Positions 1-10,129 of a DNA stretch of 64,000 nt are shown here, in pieces. Origin of the DNA: Labia minor (Eukaryota > Arthropoda > Insecta > Dermaptera > Spongiphoridae); NCBI GenBank assembly GCA_963082975.1, contig OY720348.1, forward strand, positions 52,526,421-52,590,420, given 5' to 3'. Each line of letters starts with the position of its first letter. Positions within the stretch are counted from its first letter, which is position 1. The translations under genes were made by a program, and so were the position numbers. The notes beneath the pieces were generated by a model. The model saw only the letters and a program-made list of their open reading frames with translations, was not told the origin of the DNA and did not search any database.

Positions 1-901
1 ACGGTGAATTATTCAACCAGAGATCATCTTGGACAACTAAATGCAAACAAATAAACAAAACTACGATTTAAAAATAGTACATTGATGTAAAAAATGATTT
101 AATAAATTATTGATATACATCTATAACTGTAATAAACTCATTTTAAAAATTAAAATTTTAATTAGTATGAATAATGAATTATTAATTCATTATTCTCTTA
201 TATTTATAAGAGTGGTTTGTTAGCTTGACAAATGACTGCTTGGCAATTCGATCGAAATCTATATATTTTTTTTTTCTATAAGTTTATTTATAAATATATT
301 TTTATAAACAAGTTTTCTATGAAAAAAATATTTATCAAATTTCCTGGTAATTAGAGAAAATAACTGGTCGCCCGATGAAAAGAAAAGTGGCCATTTTTCT
401 TGACATTGCCCTTTCTCCTGTTATTTATTTTTTTTTTTTTTTTATCAAATGAAATAAATCATTTTAGATAAAAATAAAATTAAAAAAATAAAAATATATA
501 AATAAATATGAAAGATTTCACAGAAATTGTAAATAGATAAAAATATAATAACAAATTTAAAGATAATGTTAAAAATAATTTACTTAAAATAATTTATATA
601 TATATATATATAAAGTTGTTTTTATAATTTGTTTTTTAATATTCTAAAATGTTATTAATTTAATCATATTAATAATAAAAATAATAATATATAATTTTTT
701 ATTATATAGACATGAAAGGCTATGATTATTGAATTTAAATATACGAGTATATAATGATGTATATATAAATTTCAATAAATCAATATATATATATATATAT
801 ATATATATAGTAGAAATTATATATAATTATATTTATTAAAATTATATATATATAATCAAATAGTGTGTTAATTTAAAATTCTTAATTTAATTTTAATACA
901 G
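1..901. other. AT-rich intergenic DNA, no gene seen
   Basis: Very AT-rich sequence without an open frame of note. It holds a poly-T run near 427-444 and (TA)n microsatellites near 595-612 and 783-809. I see no recognisable element. Confidence 0.7.
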
Positions 902-949
902 ATGGAAATTCCATTATGGATCATTTTAGATCTTATTTTAAGCCCATTC

Positions 950-1093
950 TATATATCTCTGTGGCTCTACGGATCTCGAAATGGCCGCAGCAACCACACT
1001 TCTTCAAGTGCCAGAACCAGCCAACCCCTTCCCTCTCCAATCTCTCTCACATCCTTTCTTACGTTGTCCAACAACCGCGTTCTTCGTCTTCCA
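950..1093 (-). pseudogene. non-LTR reverse transcriptase C-terminal tail, fragment
   Basis: Read on the minus strand from about 1093, this gives GRRRTRLLDNVRKDVREIG, the basic G-R-P-R-x-R-x-x-D-N-V-x-x-D motif near the C-terminus of many arthropod non-LTR retrotransposon polyproteins. The frame then degenerates and stops within a segment matching the fragments at 37775-37960 and 51370-51556. Only the last 40 to 50 residues are represented, so this is a dead piece. A tRNA-derived SINE lies about 85 bp downstream on the plus-strand map. Confidence 0.65.
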
Positions 1094-1177
1094 TACTATA
1101 TTATATTATTGAATTATATTTTTCTAAATAATAATATAAAAGTAATCCTTTATTTTTTGTACATCCTAAGAAAAGAC

Positions 1178-1316
1178 CACACCTAAGCGGGGTAAAGGAG
1201 TTCTATGATCAGTAGATGCTTTATCTTGATTTTCTTGATCGGAGTCGCTATTTTTGCATCGTCCCTATGGGACATAGACTCCAGTTAGAGCCGGAACCTG
1301 AACCCGGGACTAGGAG
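1178..1316 (-). mobile_element. SINE family B copy (tRNA-derived), partial
   Basis: This matches the copies at 2210, 30388, 38374 and 42437, sharing TTCTATGATCAGTAGA and TTGATTTTCTTGATCGGAG. On the minus strand it contains the CCCGGGTTC core of a polymerase III B box (antisense near 1298-1312). It is followed by an (AAT)n run near 1318-1344. The family orientation is inferred from the B box. Confidence 0.6.
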
Positions 1317-1509
1317 TAAATAATAATAATAATAATAATAATATAATATATTTTTATTAAATAATTGAAATTCATTTCTAATCTACAATCAATTAAAAAT
1401 ATTTCTAAATTATATTTTCTCTTGATATGAAAAAAAAAAAAAAATAAAATAAATTTGATTATATTTTCGTATATTAAACAAATTATAGAATTAATAATTT
1501 TGATGTAAA

Positions 1510-1830
1510 TAGTTGAGGTGAGAGGTGGTGAAGAAAATGTAATGAATTTTAAAAGTAAATCTGTGTACTCTAGTAATCTAATTGAATTGTTCGAAGTGGT
1601 AGACAGGGTTTCTTTTCTTGTCCGCCATTTTTCCAGATATTTCCAAACCGTTTGCCTAATACTGTCTCCAAATGAAACAACAAGGTGGAATAGAGAAGGA
1701 AAGGGGTGAGGATTTTCTCGAACGCTAACCTACATACTTCTCTCTTAAAACCTCCTCTGAATTGAAAGGGAAGACAGAACTCAATTCCAAGAAGAAAATC
1801 GTTTAGTGTTTGCACTCTGAAATGAGGAGT
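1510..1830. other. moderately complex unique segment, no recognised gene
   Basis: Base composition is less skewed than the flanks. The minus strand has an 81-codon open frame at 1570-1815 starting with ATG. It contains no motif I recognise, and no splice or start context makes it persuasive. It is followed by a (TA)n microsatellite at about 1867-1893. Confidence 0.3.
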
Positions 1831-1860
1831 CTTCTCAATTCAATTGAATGGTCTAGTTAT

Positions 1861-1893
<33 letters not shown>

Positions 1894-2209
1894 GACTTGC
1901 TTTAATAAGATTCAATACAAAATAAGTATTGATATTGACGTAAGGGTTATTAGATTAACCGATCAAATAACTCCTTCAATTTTAAAAATAAAAAGTTTGC
2001 ATACATTTAACTTGATAGATAAATAAAAATGAGCTTTACAAAAAAAAATTCCAATATTTATAAATAATATATTTAATTTAACCTTTAAACTAGAAATAAA
2101 ATAAGAAATAAACCAATATGCCTTCGTTATTTAATTCTGAAATAAAATAATTATAATTTTTTATAAAATAAATAATAATAATGAACTCTGACTTTTAAAA
2201 TTCTTCAAA

Positions 2210-2458
2210 AGGTTAGCGGCTATCAAGTCTGTCGACGCCTATAAGAGTAGTGGTGTTCTATGATCAGTGTAACGGATCCTCTTAACCATTATATTGGTTT
2301 CCTTGATCGCAGTCGCTACTTTTATCAAGTAGCTTCTCAATTTTGATCCCACTGGCTTGTTGGACTTCATTCCATACACCCTATAGGGATATTCCCTTTC
2401 CATTCCCAAGACGTAAACCATGAGGATGTGAGTCATGCACTGTTTGACGTCTTTAATA
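2210..2458 (-). mobile_element. SINE family B copy
   Basis: This is a long copy of the same repeat as 38374-38617. The shared core is GTTCTATGATCAGTGTAACG, then TTGATCGCAGTCGCTAC, then ATCAAGTAGCTTCTCAATTT. It runs out to GACGTCTTTAATAG, the counterpart of the tRNA-like 5' end in the 38-kb copy. It is diverged, and its B-box region is poorly preserved. Confidence 0.6.
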
Positions 2459-2460
2459 GA

Positions 2461-2495
2461 AGTACCTGGTTCACCGAGCCGCCACTCGGTACTTT
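2461..2495. repeat. family D terminal hairpin, solo
   Basis: AGTACCTGGTTCACCGAG is followed by a short loop and CTCGGTACTT, forming a stem (ACCGAG / CTCGGT) like the GC-rich hairpins of family D at 6889 and 56483. It sits directly against SINE B. Confidence 0.45.
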
Positions 2496-2654
2496 TAAAA
2501 AAAACTATGAATATTTAAAATTAAGATTATCAGTTAATTTAAAATAAATTAATGAAACAATTATAAAATATATGAAACATTTTCAAATAATTTAAAAGAA
2601 CATAAATTAAAAAAAAATAATCATAAAACATATAACTATTAAACGTACGTATTA

Positions 2655-2909
2655 AAAAAGACAGAAAAGTATGGCATGTGGATATAACATAATATATGTT
2701 TTATAATTTGATTACAAAATATCATTAAAATAAATATTTTTAATTTTATTTTATTTATAATTTTGTATTTAAGGAAGCGCTGTCCGGCGCCCTTTTTTAC
2801 TATCTCGCCAGAGATAGTATTGCGATCATGAAAATTTTCGATGTTGAGATTTTGATGATTTTATACGTTTTGAAGGTTCCTGAATCATTTTCACTAAGGT
2901 TGAGAAAAA

Positions 2910-2953
<44 letters not shown>

Positions 2954-3640
2954 GACAAGATTACGCAAAAACGGGTTTAGCTAGAATGATGAAATTTGGT
3001 ACATGGACATTATTCAAAATTCATAGTTTTCTATCAACTTTTGAGAAATGTAGCTCAACCGGAAGAGGGTCATTACCTATAACGTTTTGATTTTTTTTCC
3101 TCTAAAGTGACCGTAAAAATAAAAATATATGTTTGATAATTTTTCATATGATTAATAATTGTATAAAACTGCTATATATAGAATTTCAGCTTGATTGAAT
3201 TGCTGAAAGTACCAGAATTAATTTTTTAACACTGCAAATCTCACGCGCCAACACGTGCCATGGTGCCATCAATAAAAAGCCAAACATGCGGTGGTTTAAT
3301 ATTTATTATTTATAATTTATAATTAATTAAATTTAATTTAAATATAATATATTATGTTATTTAATCCAATTCAAATTGCGAGATAGTCGAGTGGAGACAC
3401 TCCAGCTAATTTATTATTAAAATTCCTATTTTAAATTAAGAAAAACACTAACAAAGATGATTTTTCCTGAGGCTGAAATCAATATAGACCAATTTTTCTT
3501 TATAAAAAATCTATTGTCTGAATTTCAATAAAATTCTTAGAGCGATTTAATATCTCAAAAATACAAATATATATTTATATATATATATATACAATTTTTG
3601 CTAGTATAATAAGATAAGATATTAAAATTCCATAAACGAT
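2655..3640 (+). repeat. family E-like repeat, split by family A
   Basis: The left part (2655-2755) contains AAATATTTTTAATTTTATTT. The right part (3414-3640) contains CCAATTTTTCTTTATAAA and ends GCTAGTATAATAAGATAAG. Both are shared with the E repeats at 7350-8335 and, reversed, 53490-55020. The family A copy at 2798-3413 lies inside and appears to have inserted later. Confidence 0.5.
2798..3413 (+). mobile_element. family A, Helentron-like non-autonomous element, copy 1
   Basis: This is a full-length, non-coding copy of about 616 bp. It starts with a perfect hairpin (TACTATCTC, loop GCCA, GAGATAGTA). A 5' block follows, then a (GT)n tract near 2911-2945, then a block with GATGAAATTTGGTACATGG and AACCGGAAGAGGGTC. 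The end has GCGAGATAGT, the inverse of the 5' terminus, then the stem-loop GAGTG-GAGA-CACTC and CAGCTAATTT. Short inverted repeats, a microsatellite, a 3' stem-loop and T-rich flanks fit the DINE-1/HINE plan. The class assignment is inferred; the repeat family itself is directly visible. Confidence 0.8.
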
Positions 3641-4055
3641 ATAACTACGTTTAATAATAATACGATGTCCGGTTAAATTGAAAGAAATAAATGTTTAATC
3701 CTAACTGAAGGCAACCATTTGATACTTACTGCATGCCTTTGTAGAAAATTATTTGTGTTGTATTCAATTTGTTCGTTAATTAAAACTCAACCTGTAATAT
3801 ATATATAGAATATACAAAATGAATAATTTTATATACTATATAGCATTCCATTTAATGAACTTATTCTGTTATTCTTGTAAGAAAGAAAACAAAAAATACA
3901 GTTCGAAAAAAATTTCTAAAAGTTTACGCTAAATCCAAAAATATCTTTTTCCAACTATAAGTAACTTTTAATCCTATTTTAAAAATCAATAGTTATCAGT
4001 CAGTAATTTCGAAAAAAATCAATTAAAATATTTTAGTATAACTAAGGGCGGTAAA
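3641..4055. other. AT-rich DNA, nothing recognised
   Basis: No open frame or repeat that I can place. It ends at the truncated family A copy. Confidence 0.5.
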
Positions 4056-4074
4056 TTTTTTGTCGTTGGAGAGA

Positions 4075-4411
4075 AATTCTATATACAGCAGTTTTACACA
4101 ATTTTTAATCATGTGAAATACTATCAAACATATATCTTTATTTTTACAGTCACTTTAGAGGAAAGAAAATCAAAACGTTGTAGGTAATCACCCTCTTCCG
4201 GTTGAGCTACATTTCTCAAAAGTTGATAGAAAACTACGAATTTTGAATAATGCCCGTGTACCAAATTTCATTATTCTAGCTCAAACCGTTTTTGACATTT
4301 TTCTCAACTTTAATGAAAATGATTCAGGGACCTTCAAAACGTATAAAAACATCAAAATCTCGACATGGAAAATTTTCATGATCGCAATACTATCTCGTCA
4401 GAGATAGTAAA
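4075..4411 (-). mobile_element. family A copy 2, 3'-truncated and lacking the GT tract
   Basis: On the minus strand the 5' hairpin (near 4390-4411) and the 5' block are present. The (GT)n tract has collapsed: CATTTTTCTCAAC joins directly to the AAACGGTTTGAGC block. The copy stops near 4075, before the 3' inverted repeat and stem-loop. Confidence 0.75.
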
Positions 4412-5022
4412 AAAAATAATAAATGTGTTTTTTTTTTGGAAGGAATGAAATTCCTTTCTAGTATAATATAATTATCCCTAGTTAATCTAATATACTTGTT
4501 ATATTTCTGTTCTGTTCTGAGTGATTAAAAAAAGGGTAAGATCAAGAGCTAATGGAATGTAAGGTTGACAAATAGTCCTTAAATAAATATCAAATAACAA
4601 GAATAAAACGTAAGTAAAAACAACAAGTCAGCCACTTTATGATGATTGATTGGGTGTTTTGGAAGACGTCTGTCCACTCGATGATCAAGTTTATTTTGAA
4701 ACTAAACCCCCAAAACAAAATGAGGACATAAAGAGTGATCGCTTAATTAATCCTTTCTAGGTTGCTATTTTTTTTATTCTCTCTTATTCTATATTTTTCT
4801 CCCATATTAACAAAAAAAAACTATTATAAATGAATAATATAGAACAATTACACACAAAATAAAGATCTATATAAAAATAGATATTTTTACTGCTGAAAGT
4901 AAAGCTATTTATTTAGAATGCATTAAAATGGATTTCAATTCATTTTTGTTTTTATTACAGTTGTATATCCATGATTACGATTTTCACTTTACTAATAAAA
5001 AAAAGACAAACAATTATTAATA
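4412..5022. other. AT-rich DNA, nothing recognised
   Basis: No gene and no clear repeat. There are several homopolymer runs. Confidence 0.5.
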
Positions 5023-5030
5023 TTAAAAAT

Positions 5031-5540
5031 GGTAATTGTTTACAAAACGGAAAGCTTCATGGATGAAACTTTACCTGTGGGTTCTTTGTTTAATTCCAAA
5101 GAAACTTTTCTTACAAGATTTTCTCGATCTTTTCTTGTTTACGAGATAAATAGGATTAGAGTTTGCATATAAATCCATTGATATTCTATTTAGCTACCAT
5201 GTTTTAATATTTGACCATCAGAGAGCTCCACTAATTTTCTAGGCTTTTTTTTTAGGTTAGGATTAGATATAGAGCAATTAAAATAATAATTAATTAAATA
5301 ATTTTCCTATATCCAAACCGAACCGAAAAAAAATCCGAAAATTAGTCAATAAGACATTATTAAATGGCTGCTCATTATAACTATATTAGTTTAACTGTCA
5401 AAATTTAATAATTTTTATCTCGTAAACTAGAAGAGACCAAGAAATATTGCATAAATAAAGTTTCTTTGGAATTATAAAAGGAATCCAATGCCAAAGTGAC
5501 ATCAAAATACCTGAAGCTTCTCGTTTTGTAAACAATTACC
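5031..5540. mobile_element. foldback element with ~130-bp terminal inverted repeats
   Basis: The left end GGTAATTGTTTACAAAACG (from 5031) is matched inverted at 5522-5540. Similarity continues inward through AATTCCAAAGAAACTTT and GTTTACGAGATAAA on both arms, about 130 bp in all with mismatches. The flanks are TTAAAAAT (5023-5030) and TTAAACAT (5541-5548), a 7/8 match that looks like an 8-bp target duplication. There is no coding sequence. An 8-bp duplication would suit hAT-type or Mutator-like MITEs; the superfamily is not resolved. Confidence 0.6.
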
Positions 5541-5548
5541 TTAAACAT

Positions 5549-6729
5549 GTATCTAAATTGATTTCTTAATTTCCAAAAGAAATAAAATTAGTTTTTCATT
5601 GACATTGAGTAAAAATTTGATATTTTCACTTTTGAAAAATAATTATTCTTTTTTTTTCTAATTTGTCACAAACTCACCTTTAATTTTATGTTTAATTATT
5701 AGAAGAATATTCATGATTTAGTTATATACTGTATTGATTCGATTAACTTGGAAAGGGGGAAGCTTTAGAGATTTTGAAACAAAATGGCATTTAACAAAGT
5801 AAACATCCGTTGTTATTTGTATAAATACGTTATAATTAAATTATAAATAGGATAAAAAAATTGAAAATTTTATCTTATAAATTAATGAGAGAGAAAATAT
5901 ATAAAACATGTCATATTCTATAATAAAAAAAATAAATAAATAAAATAAAATTCCACCAAAGTCCAGAATTTAATAAATTATTCTAAAAAAATTAATAATC
6001 TATATTCTAAATAATTGTCAAGGTTGGCCTGATGACTAAAAAAAAATTAATTTTACTTAAATTTTTAAAAAAAAAATTAAGAAATAAAATTATATTTTAT
6101 TTTTGTTAAAATTGTTGAAATTAATATTATTATTTATTTTGCTTTCTTTTTATTTATTCATATCCTAAAAAAATAAAAATTAGTGTGATTGGCTAAATTT
6201 TTTGTAATTTTTTTGTAATATTTAAAAAAAAATTTATAATTTCATGATTATAGGAGAAAACACTGTTTATAATTACATCCGGTAGTTTGGTAGACAAAAC
6301 CGCAGCATGCTGGCATTGGAACTTGTTGAGATAAGCAAAGGCAATGGAAATTTTAAATACCTGGGACGGATTTTATAATTTTTAAGACCCAATTAAACAA
6401 TTATTTACTGGAAATGCCTTGACAGTGCAATTTCAGTTTTCACAATCATATGCCATAAAATTGATAACCATGTTGGTTTCTTGCCTACCAATGACGACAC
6501 AAAGTTGTCTCTTACACCTTACAGATTAAAAATAAGTATATGAAAACTTAAAATTATCGATCGGTCGAGTTTAACATTTAATATTGTTATAATAATTTAT
6601 GCCATTTTGAAAAAGGTATATTTTAAAAATAAAATATTGCAGTTTTTCACGAAAGCACGTCATTTGTATTTTATTTTATGAAAATGAAAAAATCTGTAGA
6701 TTATAGATAGACTTAAAACTTTCTGATTA
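5549..6729. other. AT-rich DNA with an old diverged repeat
   Basis: No gene seen. The stretch 6350-6520 (ATTTTATAATTTTTAAGACC, then CATGTTGGTTTCTTGCC) resembles 40215-40390 in the same order and spacing. It is therefore probably a worn repeat of unknown class. Confidence 0.45.
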
Positions 6730-6888
6730 TAACACCCTATGAGCGGGGCGGGTATTTGTACCCGTTGCGGGGACTGCCACTTATAAGCGGGGTGGGTATT
6801 TATACCCGTTGCCACTTATATAATATATATTTTCCCTTGTGTCACTTAAAATTACTTATTTTAAACGATAACTAATATATATCCCTCA

Positions 6889-6996
6889 GTACCGGGACCC
6901 CGAGCCTCGGCTCGGTACTTAAGTTAAAAAAAATGATTCATTATTATTGGGTTTGGCTGGTAATATTAATACCTGGGATACCGAGCTGTCGCTCGA
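6889..6996 (+). repeat. family D unit (two GC hairpins)
   Basis: The first hairpin is CCGAGCC-TC-GGCTCGG, preceded by ACCGGGACC and followed by TACTTAAGTT. The unit ends with ACCGAGCTGTCGCTCG, a second stem (CGAGC-TGTC-GCTCG). The same unit occurs inverted at 56483-56594. The two ends form imperfect terminal inverted repeats (ACCGGGACCCCGAGC against ACCTGGGACACCGAGC). Confidence 0.6.
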
Positions 6997-7131
6997 AAAA
7001 ATGTTTAGACATTATTATAGACATTTTCATTCTGTAAATTAAATAATTTTATTTCATTTAAATAAATATCTATTTTTAAATAATTTTTCTCTCTACATTA
7101 TTTATCTAATTCTGACAATATATTAAGATCA

Positions 7132-7225
7132 CACTGGGACCCCGAGCCTCGGCTAGGTAATTAAGTTAAAAAAAAATAATTCATTATTATATTGGGTTTG
7201 GCTGATAATGGGACACCGAGCTGAT
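7132..7225 (+). repeat. family D unit, second copy
   Basis: This repeats the 6889 unit (GGGACCCCGAGCCTCGGCTA, then GGGTTTGGCTGATAATGGG, then ACACCGAGCTG) but lacks the end of the second hairpin. The 120-bp spacer between the two D units recurs at 55085-55210 on the minus strand. Confidence 0.55.
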
Positions 7226-7349
7226 ATACAATTCTTTAATTATTGATTACAATTATTAAATGTTGCATCATTGCATCAATCTGATTAAAATGAATGGAAC
7301 TTGGGGTCCTCAATAATACATAAATATGTATTATTAGATATGTTTCTAA

Positions 7350-8335
7350 GTGCATGAATATTTTTTTTTTATTGGAAGAATGATAAATATATATCGTAAT
7401 TTATAATTATAAAATATTATTAAAATATATATTTTTAATTTTATTTCGAAATTAAATAAAAAATTTTAAAATATTTTAAATATAAAAAAAATATTAATAC
7501 AATATCTTTTAAAAAAAAGGCTGGAGTCAAATTTCAATATGAGTGTCATTTGTCCATATATAAATTAATAATAAATAATATTAATAAATATTAAATTTAA
7601 TAAAAGAACAATGAATAAATAAATATAAAATAGTAATTTATTAGAAAATAATAGATAAAAAAAAAAAAAAAAATTTTTTCCGCCGGTTTCGATCCTGCTA
7701 AGTTGACTATTCAAAACAGTGCTTTTACCCATTAGACTGATATATTTAGTTAATTAACATGACATTTTTACTCTCTTTGCAAGAATTATATGTTTTTTTG
7801 TTTTTGTTTTTTTTGAGAGTGATTAATAAATATATATATATATTTTATTAAAAATAAATATTTTTAATTTTATTTCGAAATTAAATAATGAATTTTAAAA
7901 TATTTTAAATATAAAAAAATGTTAATACAATTCATTTAAAAAAAAGCGGGAGTCAACCATCCGTATTTTATTTTGTTGTTTAATAAATAGATTAATAAAT
8001 ATATATATATATATTATTAAAAATAAATATTTTTAATTTTATTTCGAAATTTATTTTATTTTAAAATATTTTAAATATAAAAAAAATATTAATTGAAGTA
8101 AAATTGATGACGTCACACCCATATATAATTTTCAATTAAGAAATTAATAATGAAGCTGTAAGTTTCAAGAGATGTGATCAATAAAACTCAATTTTTCTTT
8201 ATAAATACTATATCTAGTGTGAATTTGAAAAAAATCGTTAGAGCGGTTTTTGAGAACCAATGGTTATAGATAAATAGATATATAGATATATAGATATATA
8301 GATATATACAATTTTAGCTAGCATAATAAGATAAG
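7350..8335 (+). repeat. family E AT-rich repeat with internal reiterations
   Basis: The module AAATATTTTTAATTTTATTT, followed by CGAAATT and TTTTAAAATATTTTAAATAT, occurs at about 7400-7495, 7845-7925 and 8015-8090. The tract ends with AATTTTAGCTAGCATAATAA near 8313-8335. A matching tract lies inverted at 53490-55020. Near 7680-7748 there is a tRNA-like piece on the minus strand. A (GATATATA)n-type run lies at about 8275-8310. Confidence 0.55.
7680..7748 (-). repeat. tRNA-like segment inside family E
   Basis: On the minus strand, TCTAATGGGTAAAAGCAC resembles a polymerase III A box, and GGATCGAAACCGGC downstream resembles a B box and T arm. A related segment with GGTTCGAAACTC lies at 54545-54612 in the inverted copy. 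The cloverleaf is imperfect, so this is a relic rather than a tRNA gene. Confidence 0.3.
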
Positions 8336-8430
8336 ATATAAGTGGCACAATGGGTATAAATACCCGCCCCGCTTATATGTGACAGTCCCCGCAACGGGTA
8401 CAAATACCCGCCCCGCTCATAGGGTGTTAA

Positions 8431-9295
8431 TATTAATTTATTATATTATTTATACATAAATAAATAATTATGTTATAAAATATATAAGATATATTGATTA
8501 AGTAGACAAATGAATATCTGAAAACAATCCTGGTTAATCTGTTTTTAGCTGAAACGAGATGTTAGTGTGGATTGAAATGCCGTTACAAAGGAATGGATAA
8601 TCAAAGAATTCTAGTTATCAAAGTGTAACTCTTATATCGAATCCCATCAAAACTTATCCAACTTCTCAAACGATCATCATCTGTACGATCGAAATCCTAT
8701 AAAGATTGAAGAAAAGAGAAGGAGAACGATTCTTCTCTTCTTTTAGTTAATTTAATGTGAATTTCTTTTTATTAAGTTGATTTACGAATATATTTAAAAA
8801 AAAAATTCTTTAAATATTAATGATATTAAAATATATAATACATATTTATAAACAGATCAATTAACGTGGAAGTGATTAATCTAATTAATTAATTTAATTT
8901 TAAATTTCAACGGGATTATACGTTTTAAGATCACTTGAATCTAAAATTGATGTGGATGCAAGTTTATGAGTATATATATATGATAGTATGATAACATACT
9001 AGATTAATAACTATAAATTTTACAGCGGGTTCTAAAACTAATGGCCATGTGTTAAGGGGTGATAGGACACAACTAGACAAGTACAAACCACGATGGTCGG
9101 AACTCAAGTTCATATATACTTAGTTCCTCACATTATATTAAAGATATCTGGTAGATTGGAACATAATATCAAAAATCCAAATTTGAAATTTTAACATAAA
9201 TATTATACATGTTTTAAGCCAACGTTTCTCAACTTTTCAATATTCCCGGCCTAGTTTACAAACATAGTTTTCATTAAAATAAAATAAACTTATTC
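8431..9295. other. intergenic DNA, no gene seen
   Basis: A stretch of ordinary complexity (8510-8740) and AT-rich DNA. There is no open frame or repeat that I can place. Confidence 0.5.
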
Positions 9296-9376
9296 ATGAG
9301 TCAGATACGTAGATACAGTGTGGATAAACCTCAGACCTCCCCCTTTATCCACAGTACATCTACATATCTGACTCAT
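9296..9376. repeat. 33-bp-arm inverted repeat (long hairpin)
   Basis: The left arm 9296-9328 (ATGAGTCAGATACGTAGATA and on) pairs with 9344-9376 at 29 of 33 positions around a 15-nt loop containing CAGACCTCC. Direct repeats of ATTAAAATAAAAT stand close to both sides (about 9282 and 9375). This could be a tiny foldback insertion or a hairpin-RNA precursor. No function can be read from it. Confidence 0.65.
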
Positions 9377-9497
9377 TAAAATAAAATGTATACAACAATA
9401 TTGCATATTGAGTATATTTTGGATTGTGTTTTTAAATTATTTTTAACTGACTGCTAAAATAAGAGTATATCTATTTGAATGTGTGCATTCCATTCAG

Positions 9498-9637
9498 TAT
9501 CCTATTTCGTCAGAGATAGTATTGCGATCACGAAAATTTTCGATGTCGAGATTTTGATGTTTTTATACGTTTTGAAGGTCCCAGAGTTATTTTCACTAAG
9601 GTTGAGAAAAATGTCTGTGTCTGTCTGTCTCTCTCTC

Positions 9638-9673
<36 letters not shown>

Positions 9674-10129
9674 CAAGATTACGCAAAAACGGTTTGAGCT
9701 AGAATCATGAAATTTGGTACACGGGCATTATTCAAAATTCGTAGTTTTCTATCAATTTCTCAGAAATGTAGCACTTTCGGAAGAGGGTCATCACCTACCA
9801 CGTTTTCATTTTTTTCCCTTTAAACTGACCGTTAAAATAAAGATATATGTTTGATAGTTTTTCACCTGATTAAATTGTATGAAACTGATATATATATATA
9901 TAAAATTTCAGCTTGATTGAATTGCTGAAAGTGCTAGAATTATATTTTTAATACGTTGACTGGCAATCACGCGCCAGCATGTGACGTGGTGCCATCAACA
10001 AAGAGTCAAATACGCGCTGGTTTAATAAATATTATTTACTAATTTTAATTTATAATTTAATTAAATTTAACTTAAATATAATATATGTTATTTAATTCAA
10101 TTGCGAGATAGTCGAGTGGAGACACTCCA
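9498..10129 (+). mobile_element. family A copy 3
   Basis: Complete but more diverged than copy 1. The 5' hairpin is damaged (TATCCTATTTCGTCAGAGAT), and the microsatellite starts as (CT)n before (GT)n. The 3' inverted repeat GCGAGATAGT and stem-loop GAGTGGAGACACTC are intact. Near the 3' end it has CATGTGACGTGGTGCC. Confidence 0.75.

Larger units (their letters stand above)
6730..8430. mobile_element. long-TIR element with GC-rich iterated ends
   Basis: The left end (6730-6818) starts AACACCCTATGAGCGGGG and holds two copies of a unit containing CGGGTATTTGTACCCG, itself a small hairpin. The right end (8340-8430) is its reverse complement over about 90 bp with few mismatches. The interior carries family D units (6889-6996, 7132-7225) and the family E tract. 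There is no transposase frame. The target duplication is not obvious because the flanks are AT-rich. It could be a non-autonomous DNA transposon or an element into which D and E inserted. Confidence 0.6.

Noticed and set aside
8275..8312. Regular repeats that could suggest a CRISPR array
   Set aside because: This is an (ATAGATAT)n-type microsatellite with no spacers, in a eukaryotic-looking genome.
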